DNA of 64,000 nucleotides from Allofournierella massiliensis. Lineage in GTDB: Bacteria > Bacillota > Clostridia > Oscillospirales > Ruminococcaceae. Shown here one piece after another: positions 15,964-23,693 of this stretch. Under the pieces are notes generated by a model. The model was not told the DNA's origin and made no database searches. It saw only the letters and a program-made list of their open reading frames with translations. The position numbers and the translations under genes were made by a program. The DNA is taken from the NCBI RefSeq assembly GCF_004345265.1, contig NZ_SLUM01000017.1, forward strand, positions 1 through 64,000. The letters run 5' to 3'. Each line of letters begins with the position of its first letter. The stretch's first letter is position 1.

Positions 15964-16677
15964 ATGCAGAAAGAAAATTATCTCACGGTTGATCAGTGGT
16001 GCGACCAGTGGTTCACCAGCAACCGGCACAAATGGAATGGCAACACCGAGGGCGGGTACCGCAATCTGATTTACAGCCACATCATCCCCAGCATCGGAAG
16101 TGTGGCGCTCTCTGACCTTACAAAGCAGACAATCACCGATTTTTACGACAGCCTGCGAAGCCAGGGACTCAGTGCCAGAAGCGTCTGGTGTGTCCACCTG
16201 CTCCTGCGCCGGTGTATGGACGAAGCGGCACAGGACCAACTCATTCCCTACAACCCGGTGCGGCTCTGCCAGGAACCCAAGGAAGAGGAATACAAAACAG
16301 CCCCTCTGCGATTGGGGCAGCTCCAGCGTTACCTGAACGCAGCGGAACAGCTCGGCGTACTCCCGCTCATCTATACAGGACTATCAAGCGGTCTGCGGCA
16401 ATGTGAACTGATCACCTTGTCGTGGGCCGATTTTCATGTTCGCTACAAGTACATTCTCAAAGGCCGGCGCCTGCTTACGCTCAATGAGAAAGCGGCGTAT
16501 CTCCTGAAGCGAATCCCTGAAACAGACTCAATCTATGTGTTCCTCAACCCCAGAACCGGAGTGCCGTATAAGCTCCACGAGTTCTACTATCTGCACAAGA
16601 AGATATTGAAACAAGCCAGACTCCCGTGGGTAGCCTTCCGGGATTTGCAGCGTCAGTGCATGGAGGTGGAAATATGA
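15964..16677 (+). CDS. Tyrosine-recombinase-like protein lacking the catalytic C-terminus
   Basis: The 237-residue product has the SAM-like core-binding domain (about 8-100) and the start of the catalytic domain with its first Arg (GLSSGLRQCELITL). The HxxR box is degenerate (FRDLQRQC), and the protein stops there, without the second His and the Tyr. ATG 15964 follows AGGAGG. Its stop overlaps the next recombinase start as ATGA, so the truncation looks built in rather than recent decay. It may be a DNA-binding partner of the following recombinase. Confidence 0.7.
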   Translation: MQKENYLTVDQWCDQWFTSNRHKWNGNTEGGYRNLIYSHIIPSIGSVALSDLTKQTITDFYDSLRSQGLSARSVWCVHLLLRRCMDEAAQDQLIPYNPVRLCQEPKEEEYKTAPLRLGQLQRYLNAAEQLGVLPLIYTGLSSGLRQCELITLSWADFHVRYKYILKGRRLLTLNEKAAYLLKRIPETDSIYVFLNPRTGVPYKLHEFYYLHKKILKQARLPWVAFRDLQRQCMEVEI

Positions 16678-17633
16678 CACTTCGGGAATACATCAACTTC
16701 TGGCAGGAAACCTACGACAAGCACCAAAGCAGGCCGACCACCTATGCGGCGCACAACTATGTATTCAAAAACCATATCCTTCCCGGCCTGGGAGACACAC
16801 AAATCTCTGAATTGACATCGGAGATGGTCGGAGAATTTCTGGAGGAACGGAAGCGCTTCGGTAATCACAGAAGAAGCGGTTTTGGATTGGGTGAGGAAAC
16901 CATGCGGCACATCCACCGCCTGCTCCAGCAGTGTCTGAATCAGGCCATCCGGGACGGTCTCCTGACAGAGAATCCTGCCAAGGCATTCCGCTACCGCAAG
17001 TCCACGACGGTGAAAGCGAATATCATGACGCCTCTGGAAATGGAGGACTATCTGGATGCCGCCGAGCGTCTGGGCTATCTGCCCATGTTCATGCTGGCGC
17101 TGACGGCAGGCCTACGCCAAGGCGAGCTAATCGCCCTGAAATGGAGTGACCTGAATATGAAAAAACGGACGCTGACCATCGCAGAAAAACGTGCCGTGGA
17201 ACGGCGTGAGCTGGTGGAGTACGGTAGCCAGACGAGGTCAATAAGGCTGACCCCGGAGGTGGTCGACCTTCTCATCATGGAGCACAGCAAGCACCCCAGC
17301 AGCCCGCTCATGTTTATGCACCCGGCCACGCTGAAACCTTACTCGCCGCAGATGGTGCGCCGGATGCACAAGGAGATTATCATAGAAGCTGGACTCGACC
17401 ATATCCGGTTTACGGACCTGCGGCACACATGCGCCATCGCCTCCCTGCGAAATGGGATGGAAGCCAAGGAGCTGGCGCAGATGCTGGGGCACGCCCGAAC
17501 CAGCATGACCCGGCAGAACTATACGCCGTACCTGCCCCATAAGAAGAAAAAAGACGGAGAGTCTCCAAGCGAAGCATCTCAAGCCGAGCTGAAGCAAGCC
17601 GCAAATATTCTGGATAATCTTCTGAAATTCTGA
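16674..17633 (+). CDS. Tyrosine recombinase/integrase
   Basis: A 319-residue phage-integrase family protein. The core-binding domain spans about 1-105 and the catalytic domain 120-300, with Arg148 (GLRQGELIAL), T247-D-L-R250-H (the usual first His is Thr), LGH and nucleophile Tyr283 (RQNYTPY). It lacks the N-terminal arm-binding AP2-like domain seen in the integrase at 42475; the preceding gene may supply DNA-binding functions. Translationally coupled to that gene. The unusual Thr may weaken but need not abolish activity. Confidence 0.8.
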   Translation: MTLREYINFWQETYDKHQSRPTTYAAHNYVFKNHILPGLGDTQISELTSEMVGEFLEERKRFGNHRRSGFGLGEETMRHIHRLLQQCLNQAIRDGLLTENPAKAFRYRKSTTVKANIMTPLEMEDYLDAAERLGYLPMFMLALTAGLRQGELIALKWSDLNMKKRTLTIAEKRAVERRELVEYGSQTRSIRLTPEVVDLLIMEHSKHPSSPLMFMHPATLKPYSPQMVRRMHKEIIIEAGLDHIRFTDLRHTCAIASLRNGMEAKELAQMLGHARTSMTRQNYTPYLPHKKKKDGESPSEASQAELKQAANILDNLLKF

Positions 17634-17679
17634 TAGCTATTCCGGAAAAGGTGTGGTATATGTTTGTGTCACAAGGAGG
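17634..17679 (+). promoter_or_regulatory. Recombinase leader motif, copy B
   Basis: Starts directly after the recombinase TGA: TAGCTATTCC, GTGTGGTATATG, TTTGTGTCAC, AAGGAGG. The bases just before it (TCTGAAAT) also match copy C, so similarity spans the 3' end of the upstream gene. Confidence 0.6.
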
Positions 17680-17687
17680 CGAAGCCC

Positions 17688-18008
17688 ATGAAATACAAGC
17701 TGATCAAAGAACTATATGAATGCTTCTACACTCCGCCGGAGCTTTCGGCCCCCCGGCAAGAAATAGAGAAGTGCCACAAGGCTTTGATCGAGGTGCTGGA
17801 GAAACCCGAACGCAGGCTGGTACTTCAGATCATTGACGCCAAGGACCGCATTGTTGAAGACACTTCCATCGACAGTTTCATCTCCGGATTCGAACTGGCG
17901 TGGCAGCTCTCTATGGAACTGAACAACTATAAAAACGAGCGCTTGGCCTCCTGCCGAACTGGGAGGCTGGGCGCTCGTTTCACATCTGAGAAGGAGGAGC
18001 CGAAATGA
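17688..18008 (+). CDS. Small helical protein, DUF6809-like
   Basis: A 106-residue acidic, mostly helical protein (LIKELYECFYTPPEL..., SFISGFELAWQLSMELNNY). The layout resembles DUF6809 proteins found near recombinase genes in Clostridia; that match is from memory. ATG 17688 follows the AAGGAGG of leader copy B. Its stop overlaps the next start as ATGA. Function unknown. Confidence 0.6.
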   Translation: MKYKLIKELYECFYTPPELSAPRQEIEKCHKALIEVLEKPERRLVLQIIDAKDRIVEDTSIDSFISGFELAWQLSMELNNYKNERLASCRTGRLGARFTSEKEEPK

Positions 18009-18478
18009 AAAGGCGTATCATCATCGCCGCAGCATTTACCGTCTGTCTGGCCCTGTGGGCCGCTGTGTGGCCGCAAGCCGAAACGGTCGGGGAAACACCT
18101 GCACCGCCCCAAACACCCGCCGCAAGCGCCCCAGAGCCGATTGTCGCAGAGGTCAAATTAGAAACAGAAAGCGATTTGCCAACAGAGAAAGAAAAGACTG
18201 CGACTCCACAGTCGGAGCCTCCCCATGAAACCACCAATGAACGGGAGCCTGCACCAGTGGAAGCGTCTGCAGCTCCCAACGCACGACCAATGTCTGAATC
18301 GGAGCATGTTCCGGAACCTACTCCCGTACCCGCCTCGGCGCAGGCGATCACTGACCTACAGCCCGGCGATATGGTTTATGTGGAGGGCTTCGGTTGGCTG
18401 GAATACCAAGGGCCAAATCACTGCGAATACGGCGCGGACATTTACGAAAACGGCAACAAAATCGGCATCATGGGCTGA
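18005..18478 (+). CDS. Secreted Pro-rich protein, DUF6550-like
   Basis: The 157-residue product has a signal peptide (MKRRIIIAAAFTVCLALWAAVWP), a ~90-residue Pro/Glu/Ala linker of low complexity, and a compact C-terminal domain (PGDMVYVEGFGWLEYQGPN...YENGNKIGIMG). The tail is typical of a small extracellular domain seen in Clostridia mobile regions. It is coupled to the preceding gene. It may sit at the cell surface; no function known. Confidence 0.65.
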   Translation: MKRRIIIAAAFTVCLALWAAVWPQAETVGETPAPPQTPAASAPEPIVAEVKLETESDLPTEKEKTATPQSEPPHETTNEREPAPVEASAAPNARPMSESEHVPEPTPVPASAQAITDLQPGDMVYVEGFGWLEYQGPNHCEYGADIYENGNKIGIMG

Positions 18479-18512
18479 CCTCAAAAATTGCGCCGCATAA
18501 ACAATGAAATAA
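18479..18512 (+). repeat. 34-bp direct repeat, right copy
   Basis: 32 of 34 positions match 15737-15770. It starts at the stop codon of the secreted protein gene and runs into a terminator. Together the two copies delimit a 2.7 kb recombinase module. Confidence 0.8.
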
Positions 18513-18551
18513 CCGCAGGAGAGCTAAAAACACTCCTGCGGTTACCCTTTT
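18511..18551 (+). terminator. Terminator of the recombinase module
   Basis: AACCGCAGGAG and CTCCTGCGGTT form an 11-bp perfect stem with an 11-base loop, followed by ACCCTTTTCC. Confidence 0.75.
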
Positions 18552-18639
18552 CCAGTTGGTAATTCAAAATCTCCTGTCTGGAAAAGAAATCACAAATCTG
18601 AAAACTGGATTTTCAATAGACAAAACGGTATTTCTGTGT

Positions 18640-18667
18640 TAACATTATTTTGTGTTAGTGTAAACTC
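18640..18667 (+). promoter_or_regulatory. Promoter of the Hachiman operon
   Basis: TTAACA (18640-18645), 16 bases, TAAACT (18662-18667), then GAGGTG and ATG 18686. The transcript start would fall close to the ribosome site, leaving a very short leader. Confidence 0.5.
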
Positions 18668-18685
18668 AGTGTATGAGGTGTTTAT

Positions 18686-19537
18686 ATGAGTCAAATTATC
18701 CAAAGATTAGATCAGCAGCAATTGAAATCCCTTTGTGGTGTTGTGGCTCATACTTCTGAAGGATTGACTAAAAGCGAATTAACAACACTTTTAGGTCAAT
18801 GCGGAATTTGTGCTGTTGATGACGGCTCCTCCCGTAATCAGTTGGGATATACCATAGGCTTAAACAAAAGAGACTGGCTTTACAATTGTCTGGTAACAGA
18901 GATAAACAGGAGCCAATCGTTTAGTAAGGTCTTTTCGTTTTTGCAGGCAGTGCTGAATCCTGCCTCATACACGAGTGCTGATAGCAGGCAAAAATACAGG
19001 TACTTATTCGAGGAAACAAACAAAGTCCTTCTCTTTGCCGGGTTATCAATTGACCAAAGTGGGCGATTGGTAGCGGTTTCGCAAGCTGAAACACTTTCTG
19101 AAGTTGACCAGCGAGTCAACCACTTGAAAAAAGCTCTATATGACCGTGCCATACATTCTGAGGTACAGAAGTACTGTGTTGAAGACTATTTGAGAGCAGA
19201 CTATTATGATGCTGTGTTTGAAGCGGCAAAAGGATTGGCTGAACGTGTCCGGCAGATTTCCGGCTTGACTACAGATGGTGGAACACTTTTTCAAACTGCG
19301 TTTTCCAAGAACGATCCTTATATCTTCTTTAACGCAATGAAGACCGATAGCGAGCGCAGCGAATTTATAGGCTTGAAGGAGCTGCTTGAGGCAATCTTCC
19401 ACTTGGTTAGAAATCCAGCAGCGCACACACCCAAAGTTAATTGGAAGACTGATGAAACGAAGGCACTTGATATACTTACATTAATATCGTTTGCACATAA
19501 GTATTTAGACGAGTGCCATCGTATGCCGGGAAAATAA
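18686..19537 (+). CDS. TIGR02391-like protein with Rx4H (HEPN-like) motif
   Basis: The 283-residue protein has a C-terminal half like the TIGR02391 family: FEAAKGLAERVRQISGL, a middle LFQTAFSKNDPYI block, then LEAIFHLVRNPAAH. R242-N-P-A-A-H247 fits the Rx4-6H signature of HEPN RNases. It is first in a three-gene operon with HamA and HamB, 16 bases before HamA. HEPN proteins in defence loci are often abortive-infection RNases; here it could be an extra effector or sensor of the Hachiman system. This is an inference: no RNase activity is proven and the N-terminal half is unassigned. Confidence 0.7.
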   Translation: MSQIIQRLDQQQLKSLCGVVAHTSEGLTKSELTTLLGQCGICAVDDGSSRNQLGYTIGLNKRDWLYNCLVTEINRSQSFSKVFSFLQAVLNPASYTSADSRQKYRYLFEETNKVLLFAGLSIDQSGRLVAVSQAETLSEVDQRVNHLKKALYDRAIHSEVQKYCVEDYLRADYYDAVFEAAKGLAERVRQISGLTTDGGTLFQTAFSKNDPYIFFNAMKTDSERSEFIGLKELLEAIFHLVRNPAAHTPKVNWKTDETKALDILTLISFAHKYLDECHRMPGK

Positions 19538-19553
19538 CGAGAGGATGCTTAGT

Positions 19554-20363
19554 ATGGATAGACCTCAATATGTAAATTGGATTGTTCGAGAGGACGGAGT
19601 GGTTTTTGAAGACCAGCAGCCATTGAACTGTTACAGGCTATCCTATGTCATAGATGACGCCATCCTCGATGACTGGGCACTTCACATTAGAAAGCATTAT
19701 GTTCCAGATGGTGAATTGGAAGAAGATGCCGCGTTGAACAAGTTGACGGTAGAGGAATACTTGCGCCAATATGTTATCCCGCAAAAAGGAGAACCATTTG
19801 GACCGACGGCACGGTCAAATGATATTAGCGAAATTCTGTTTGCAGATTTATTTGAATTCATCCTAAACTATGAAGTTCCCCGGTGTAAGCAGCACAACCG
19901 TTCCGGTAAAAATGAATCTGAGCATGGCACAGATATAATTGCATACAGGTTCTTCGCTGAAGGAAAGGCTCCGCATAAAAACGATGAGCTTGTGGCAATA
20001 GAGGTAAAAGCACTTCTTTCTTCAAATGAGGCCGATAAAGTAATTAAAGATGCAGTCACCGATTCAAAAAAGGACGAGGATCGAGTTTCTCATACTTTGA
20101 ATTACTACCGAAAAAAGCTCCGCTTTATGGGAAAGTCAGCAGAAGCAGCGGATGTAGCAAGATTTCAACAAAAAACCGAATACCCTTATAGAACATCCTT
20201 TGTAGGGGCTGCCATTTCAAGCTTGCCAGCTGTCGAAAAGAAAGTCATTGTCGGTATTAAGGGAGCAGATTTGGAACTGAAAACAGATCAGTCCGTTTTT
20301 TATGTCCACGGAGCAGATTTGATGTCCCTGACACATCAAGTATTCGAGAGGTGCATTAAATGA
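19554..20363 (+). CDS. hamA: Hachiman nuclease subunit HamA (DUF1837)
   Basis: A 269-residue protein with PD-(D/E)xK-type residues D127 (HGTDIIAYRF) and E150-V-K152 (AIEVKALL), the layout of HamA. It overlaps the helicase gene by 4 bases. In Hachiman, HamA is held inactive by HamB and released to degrade DNA when the helicase meets damaged or unusual DNA during phage infection. ATG 19554 is preferred over 19545 because GAGAGG ends at 19544. Confidence 0.85.
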   Translation: MDRPQYVNWIVREDGVVFEDQQPLNCYRLSYVIDDAILDDWALHIRKHYVPDGELEEDAALNKLTVEEYLRQYVIPQKGEPFGPTARSNDISEILFADLFEFILNYEVPRCKQHNRSGKNESEHGTDIIAYRFFAEGKAPHKNDELVAIEVKALLSSNEADKVIKDAVTDSKKDEDRVSHTLNYYRKKLRFMGKSAEAADVARFQQKTEYPYRTSFVGAAISSLPAVEKKVIVGIKGADLELKTDQSVFYVHGADLMSLTHQVFERCIK

Positions 20364-23300
20364 TTTTCTCAAATACTTCAAATTATATGCTCAAATACCA
20401 AAAGGCCAAAGCAAAACTTGTAGAGTATGACATTCCGCAAAAGGATTATCCTAAGTTTCCATTAAATTCGAATGAACTATCCTATCCTGTTGTTTACATA
20501 CTTTCTCGATACGCCGAAAGTGTCATTGAAAACAACATAGCTGACATGGAAGAATTTTCACCACATTTAGTGGCTGCTTCACAATACTTTGATGCGGCTG
20601 TAGGGGCCAATGATCGTGCAGAGTATGATGTTGATTTTTTGCTGTCTGGAGCTGCGTCCTACTTCCTTTCTGATGACTTCGGAAGTGCAAAAGTTTTATG
20701 CTCCGAGTATTTTGCGCGAATAAATCCGGAAACCAATGTTCCTCAAAAAATCATGGGTAACTTACTTGGGTATCTTCTACTGAATCGAGACTTTCATATA
20801 AGTGAAGATACTCCTTATGGAGAAAAAGTCTGCCGTTCATTGCTGGCCTATTACAACACCGGAAAAGGGGCGGAGGAAATACAGAATCTATTATCGGAGT
20901 ATAGAAAAGTGATTTATGAAAATGATGCTCCGATGGAAATATACTATGTCGATATATTGTGCGCCATTGTCACGGTAGCTTTGTCCAAGTCATCGTGGAG
21001 CCTTCTACCCAGGTATTCCGAGTTAGATCAGTCCCTGTGGTCAGATTACCTTAAAAGCCCAAAGGCTCCAAGAATGCTGTGGCCAGCGCAACAGCTTATT
21101 GGCGAAAAGGGAGTTTTAAGGGGGCAGAGTGCGATAGTACAGTTGCCAACTGGAGTAGGAAAAACTAAAAGCATTGAGCTGATTATTCGTTCGTCTTTTG
21201 CCTCAGACAGAGCGACTACAGCAATAATAGTTGCTCCGCTCCGTGCTCTGTGCAATGAAATAGCAAATGATATGATTTCGGCATTCGGGGATGAGGTTTT
21301 AGTCAACCAGTTTTCTGATGTTCTCGAGGAAGACTTTTCTCTTGATTTATTCTTGTCCCTTAAATCGAAAATACTGATTTGTACCCCTGAGAAACTCAGC
21401 TATATCATTCATCACCAAGCTGATTTCCTGGATGAAATTGGTCTGTACATATTTGATGAAGGTCACATGTTTGATGACGGAAGTCGAGGGGCCATTTACG
21501 AATTGTTGATTTCCGAAATCCGGGGTCACATCTCGTGGGGAGAACAAATCATCCTTCTTTCTGCGGTACTTTCTAATGCCGAGCAGATTCAAAAATGGCT
21601 CTTGGGTGAAGCAGGTGTTTTAGCGTCAGATCCTAAAATCAAGGCAACACCCAAAATGATTGGGTTTGCCTCGCAAACAAAAGATATCCACTATTATTCT
21701 AATGATTCAGCACAAGAAGATTTTTATGTTCCCCGCAGTATAGAGGTTATTGCATTACAAAAGCGTCCCCGCGAGAAAAAGCAACGCTATTTCCCGGAGC
21801 TAACAGACGCCAAAGACATTGCGATATATTACGCAAATAAGCTATGCAAAAATGGTGGAGCCGCCATTTTTGCTAATCGAACCAGCACCGTGCTGACCGT
21901 AATCAACAGAATTATTGAATTAAGGGATCGGGGGCACGACCTCGCTGAGATTAAAGGAAACAGCGATGGCGAGGAAATGAATCGACTGGCACAATTAATG
22001 TCCGACTATTATGGGGAACAGCATCCATATACGATTGCCTGCTATTTAGGAGTTGTCCCGCATTATTCTAACTTGCCTAATGGACTGCGCCTTGCTGTAG
22101 AGCATGCCTGTAGAAACAAAGCGCTGCGTCTGATTGTCTGTACGTCTACCCTTGCACAAGGAGTAAACATTCCAATAAAGTATCTTTTTATGACCAGTTT
22201 TATGGTTGCGAGAAATAGCATGCAGATCCGCAGTTTTCAGAATTTGATGGGACGAACTGCACGCTCTGGAATGTACACTGAAGGAAGTGTTATTGTTACA
22301 GATCCGCGGTTGTTTGACAATAGAAATAACCGGATCAATGGTGGCAACTTGAGATGGAATGACTGTACAAAAATGTTCGATAGCAGCGCTTCGGAACCAT
22401 GTGGAAGTTCTATTCTGTCATTAGTTCAAGATATTGTTATTGACTACCAAGCGGGATTTATTGGTTCAGAAGTAGCAAAGTTTATTATTGAAAACTACGG
22501 TAAAAATGATTGCTTCAATCAACTTATATCAGAGCTTTCTTCGGCACTTCTTGAAAGGTATCCGAGCAAGACCAACAATAATATTGCAGAATTAGTTAGT
22601 TTTCGGAAGCATACCATGGAAGCTATCGAAAATCATCTGTGTTTCGTTTTTTCAAACGACGAAAATACAGATAGGCAAGCAATAGCATCTGAGATTTGCA
22701 AAGAGACGTTGGCATATTTTATGGCCAATGATGATGAAAAAGCCTTGTTAGAAAGAATCTTTGACATCATCGCATTGAAGATAAGTGAGTTTGACCATTC
22801 TCAGCTTAAGAATTATGCCAGAACTATGATTGGTATTGACCTTTCGTTACAGATTGAAAAATGGATAGCCGAAAACCACCTTACCCAGCAGAATTATACG
22901 AATGAACAACTGGTTAAGATACTCATATCCTTTTTCCTGGAAACCCATACACTCAAGAAAGAAATAGGCTGCTTTGCGGATATTTGCCAAATGTGGCTTG
23001 ATGGCTGTTCATTTGTTGAAATGCATGAGTGTACATCCTTGCCGATAGCGGATCTTGAAGATATCTGCAGTAAGTCCATTTCTTACGAATTGAGTTTCTT
23101 TGTGGGGAACATCATTGATATCATTGAGATCAATGACGAAGACATAGTAAATCCCTTGCCCAATTTGCTCCTCCTACAAAGAAGATTGAAATACGGAGTC
23201 AAAACAGAAACCGCAGTTTCGGTATGCGAGAAAATCTTTAATGACCGATTCCTTGCAAATCTTCTGGCAGACAAAATAGGCCATGATGCAATCGAGGCTA

Positions 23301-23407
23301 ACAGCATCGTAGGTGTTATGAAGTCGCATAAAGAGGACATCTTGGATATCCTATCGGCCTATCCGACGTACTTTTCCGAGCGTGTCCAATGGATATGTAA
23401 GGATTAA
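20360..23407 (+). CDS. hamB: Hachiman helicase HamB
   Basis: A 1015-residue superfamily 2 helicase. Walker A is GVGKT (K268), the DEAH-like box is D366-E-G-H369, and motif VI is QNLMGRTARSG near residue 626. An N-terminal ~240-residue domain and a ~350-residue helical C-terminal region complete the chain. Start overlaps the HamA stop (ATGA), so the two are made together. It should be the sensor and translocase that controls HamA. The DNA is clearly richer in A/T than the flanking recombinase and relaxase genes, suggesting separate origin. Confidence 0.88.
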   Translation: MIFSNTSNYMLKYQKAKAKLVEYDIPQKDYPKFPLNSNELSYPVVYILSRYAESVIENNIADMEEFSPHLVAASQYFDAAVGANDRAEYDVDFLLSGAASYFLSDDFGSAKVLCSEYFARINPETNVPQKIMGNLLGYLLLNRDFHISEDTPYGEKVCRSLLAYYNTGKGAEEIQNLLSEYRKVIYENDAPMEIYYVDILCAIVTVALSKSSWSLLPRYSELDQSLWSDYLKSPKAPRMLWPAQQLIGEKGVLRGQSAIVQLPTGVGKTKSIELIIRSSFASDRATTAIIVAPLRALCNEIANDMISAFGDEVLVNQFSDVLEEDFSLDLFLSLKSKILICTPEKLSYIIHHQADFLDEIGLYIFDEGHMFDDGSRGAIYELLISEIRGHISWGEQIILLSAVLSNAEQIQKWLLGEAGVLASDPKIKATPKMIGFASQTKDIHYYSNDSAQEDFYVPRSIEVIALQKRPREKKQRYFPELTDAKDIAIYYANKLCKNGGAAIFANRTSTVLTVINRIIELRDRGHDLAEIKGNSDGEEMNRLAQLMSDYYGEQHPYTIACYLGVVPHYSNLPNGLRLAVEHACRNKALRLIVCTSTLAQGVNIPIKYLFMTSFMVARNSMQIRSFQNLMGRTARSGMYTEGSVIVTDPRLFDNRNNRINGGNLRWNDCTKMFDSSASEPCGSSILSLVQDIVIDYQAGFIGSEVAKFIIENYGKNDCFNQLISELSSALLERYPSKTNNNIAELVSFRKHTMEAIENHLCFVFSNDENTDRQAIASEICKETLAYFMANDDEKALLERIFDIIALKISEFDHSQLKNYARTMIGIDLSLQIEKWIAENHLTQQNYTNEQLVKILISFFLETHTLKKEIGCFADICQMWLDGCSFVEMHECTSLPIADLEDICSKSISYELSFFVGNIIDIIEINDEDIVNPLPNLLLLQRRLKYGVKTETAVSVCEKIFNDRFLANLLADKIGHDAIEANSIVGVMKSHKEDILDILSAYPTYFSERVQWICKD

Positions 23408-23477
23408 CTTCATGTCTTACGCCGAAACTTTTGGCTGCATCAATTGTTCGTGCATATGAAGAATCAGAGGTGAAAAA

Positions 23478-23693
23478 ATGACTGTTTGCTATAATAAATT
23501 GTGGAAGCTACTGATTGATAAGAATATGAAAAAGAAAGATCTGCGGTTGGCCACCGGCATGTCTACCACTGCCCTTGCCAAGCTGGGCAAGAACGAGCAT
23601 GTCAGCACGGAGATCCTCACCAAAATCTGCAAGGCGCTGGACTGCGACTTCTGCGACATCATCGAACTGGTGAAGGAGGAGCAGCATGATTGA
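23478..23693 (+). CDS. Small XRE-like HTH regulator
   Basis: A 71-residue protein, almost all HTH (YNKLWKLLIDKNMKKKDLRLATGMSTTALAKLGKNEHVSTEILTKICKALDCDFCDIIEL), of the YozG/HTH_26 type. It overlaps the AlbA_2 gene by 8 bases. It probably autoregulates this pair. Confidence 0.85.
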   Translation: MTVCYNKLWKLLIDKNMKKKDLRLATGMSTTALAKLGKNEHVSTEILTKICKALDCDFCDIIELVKEEQHD

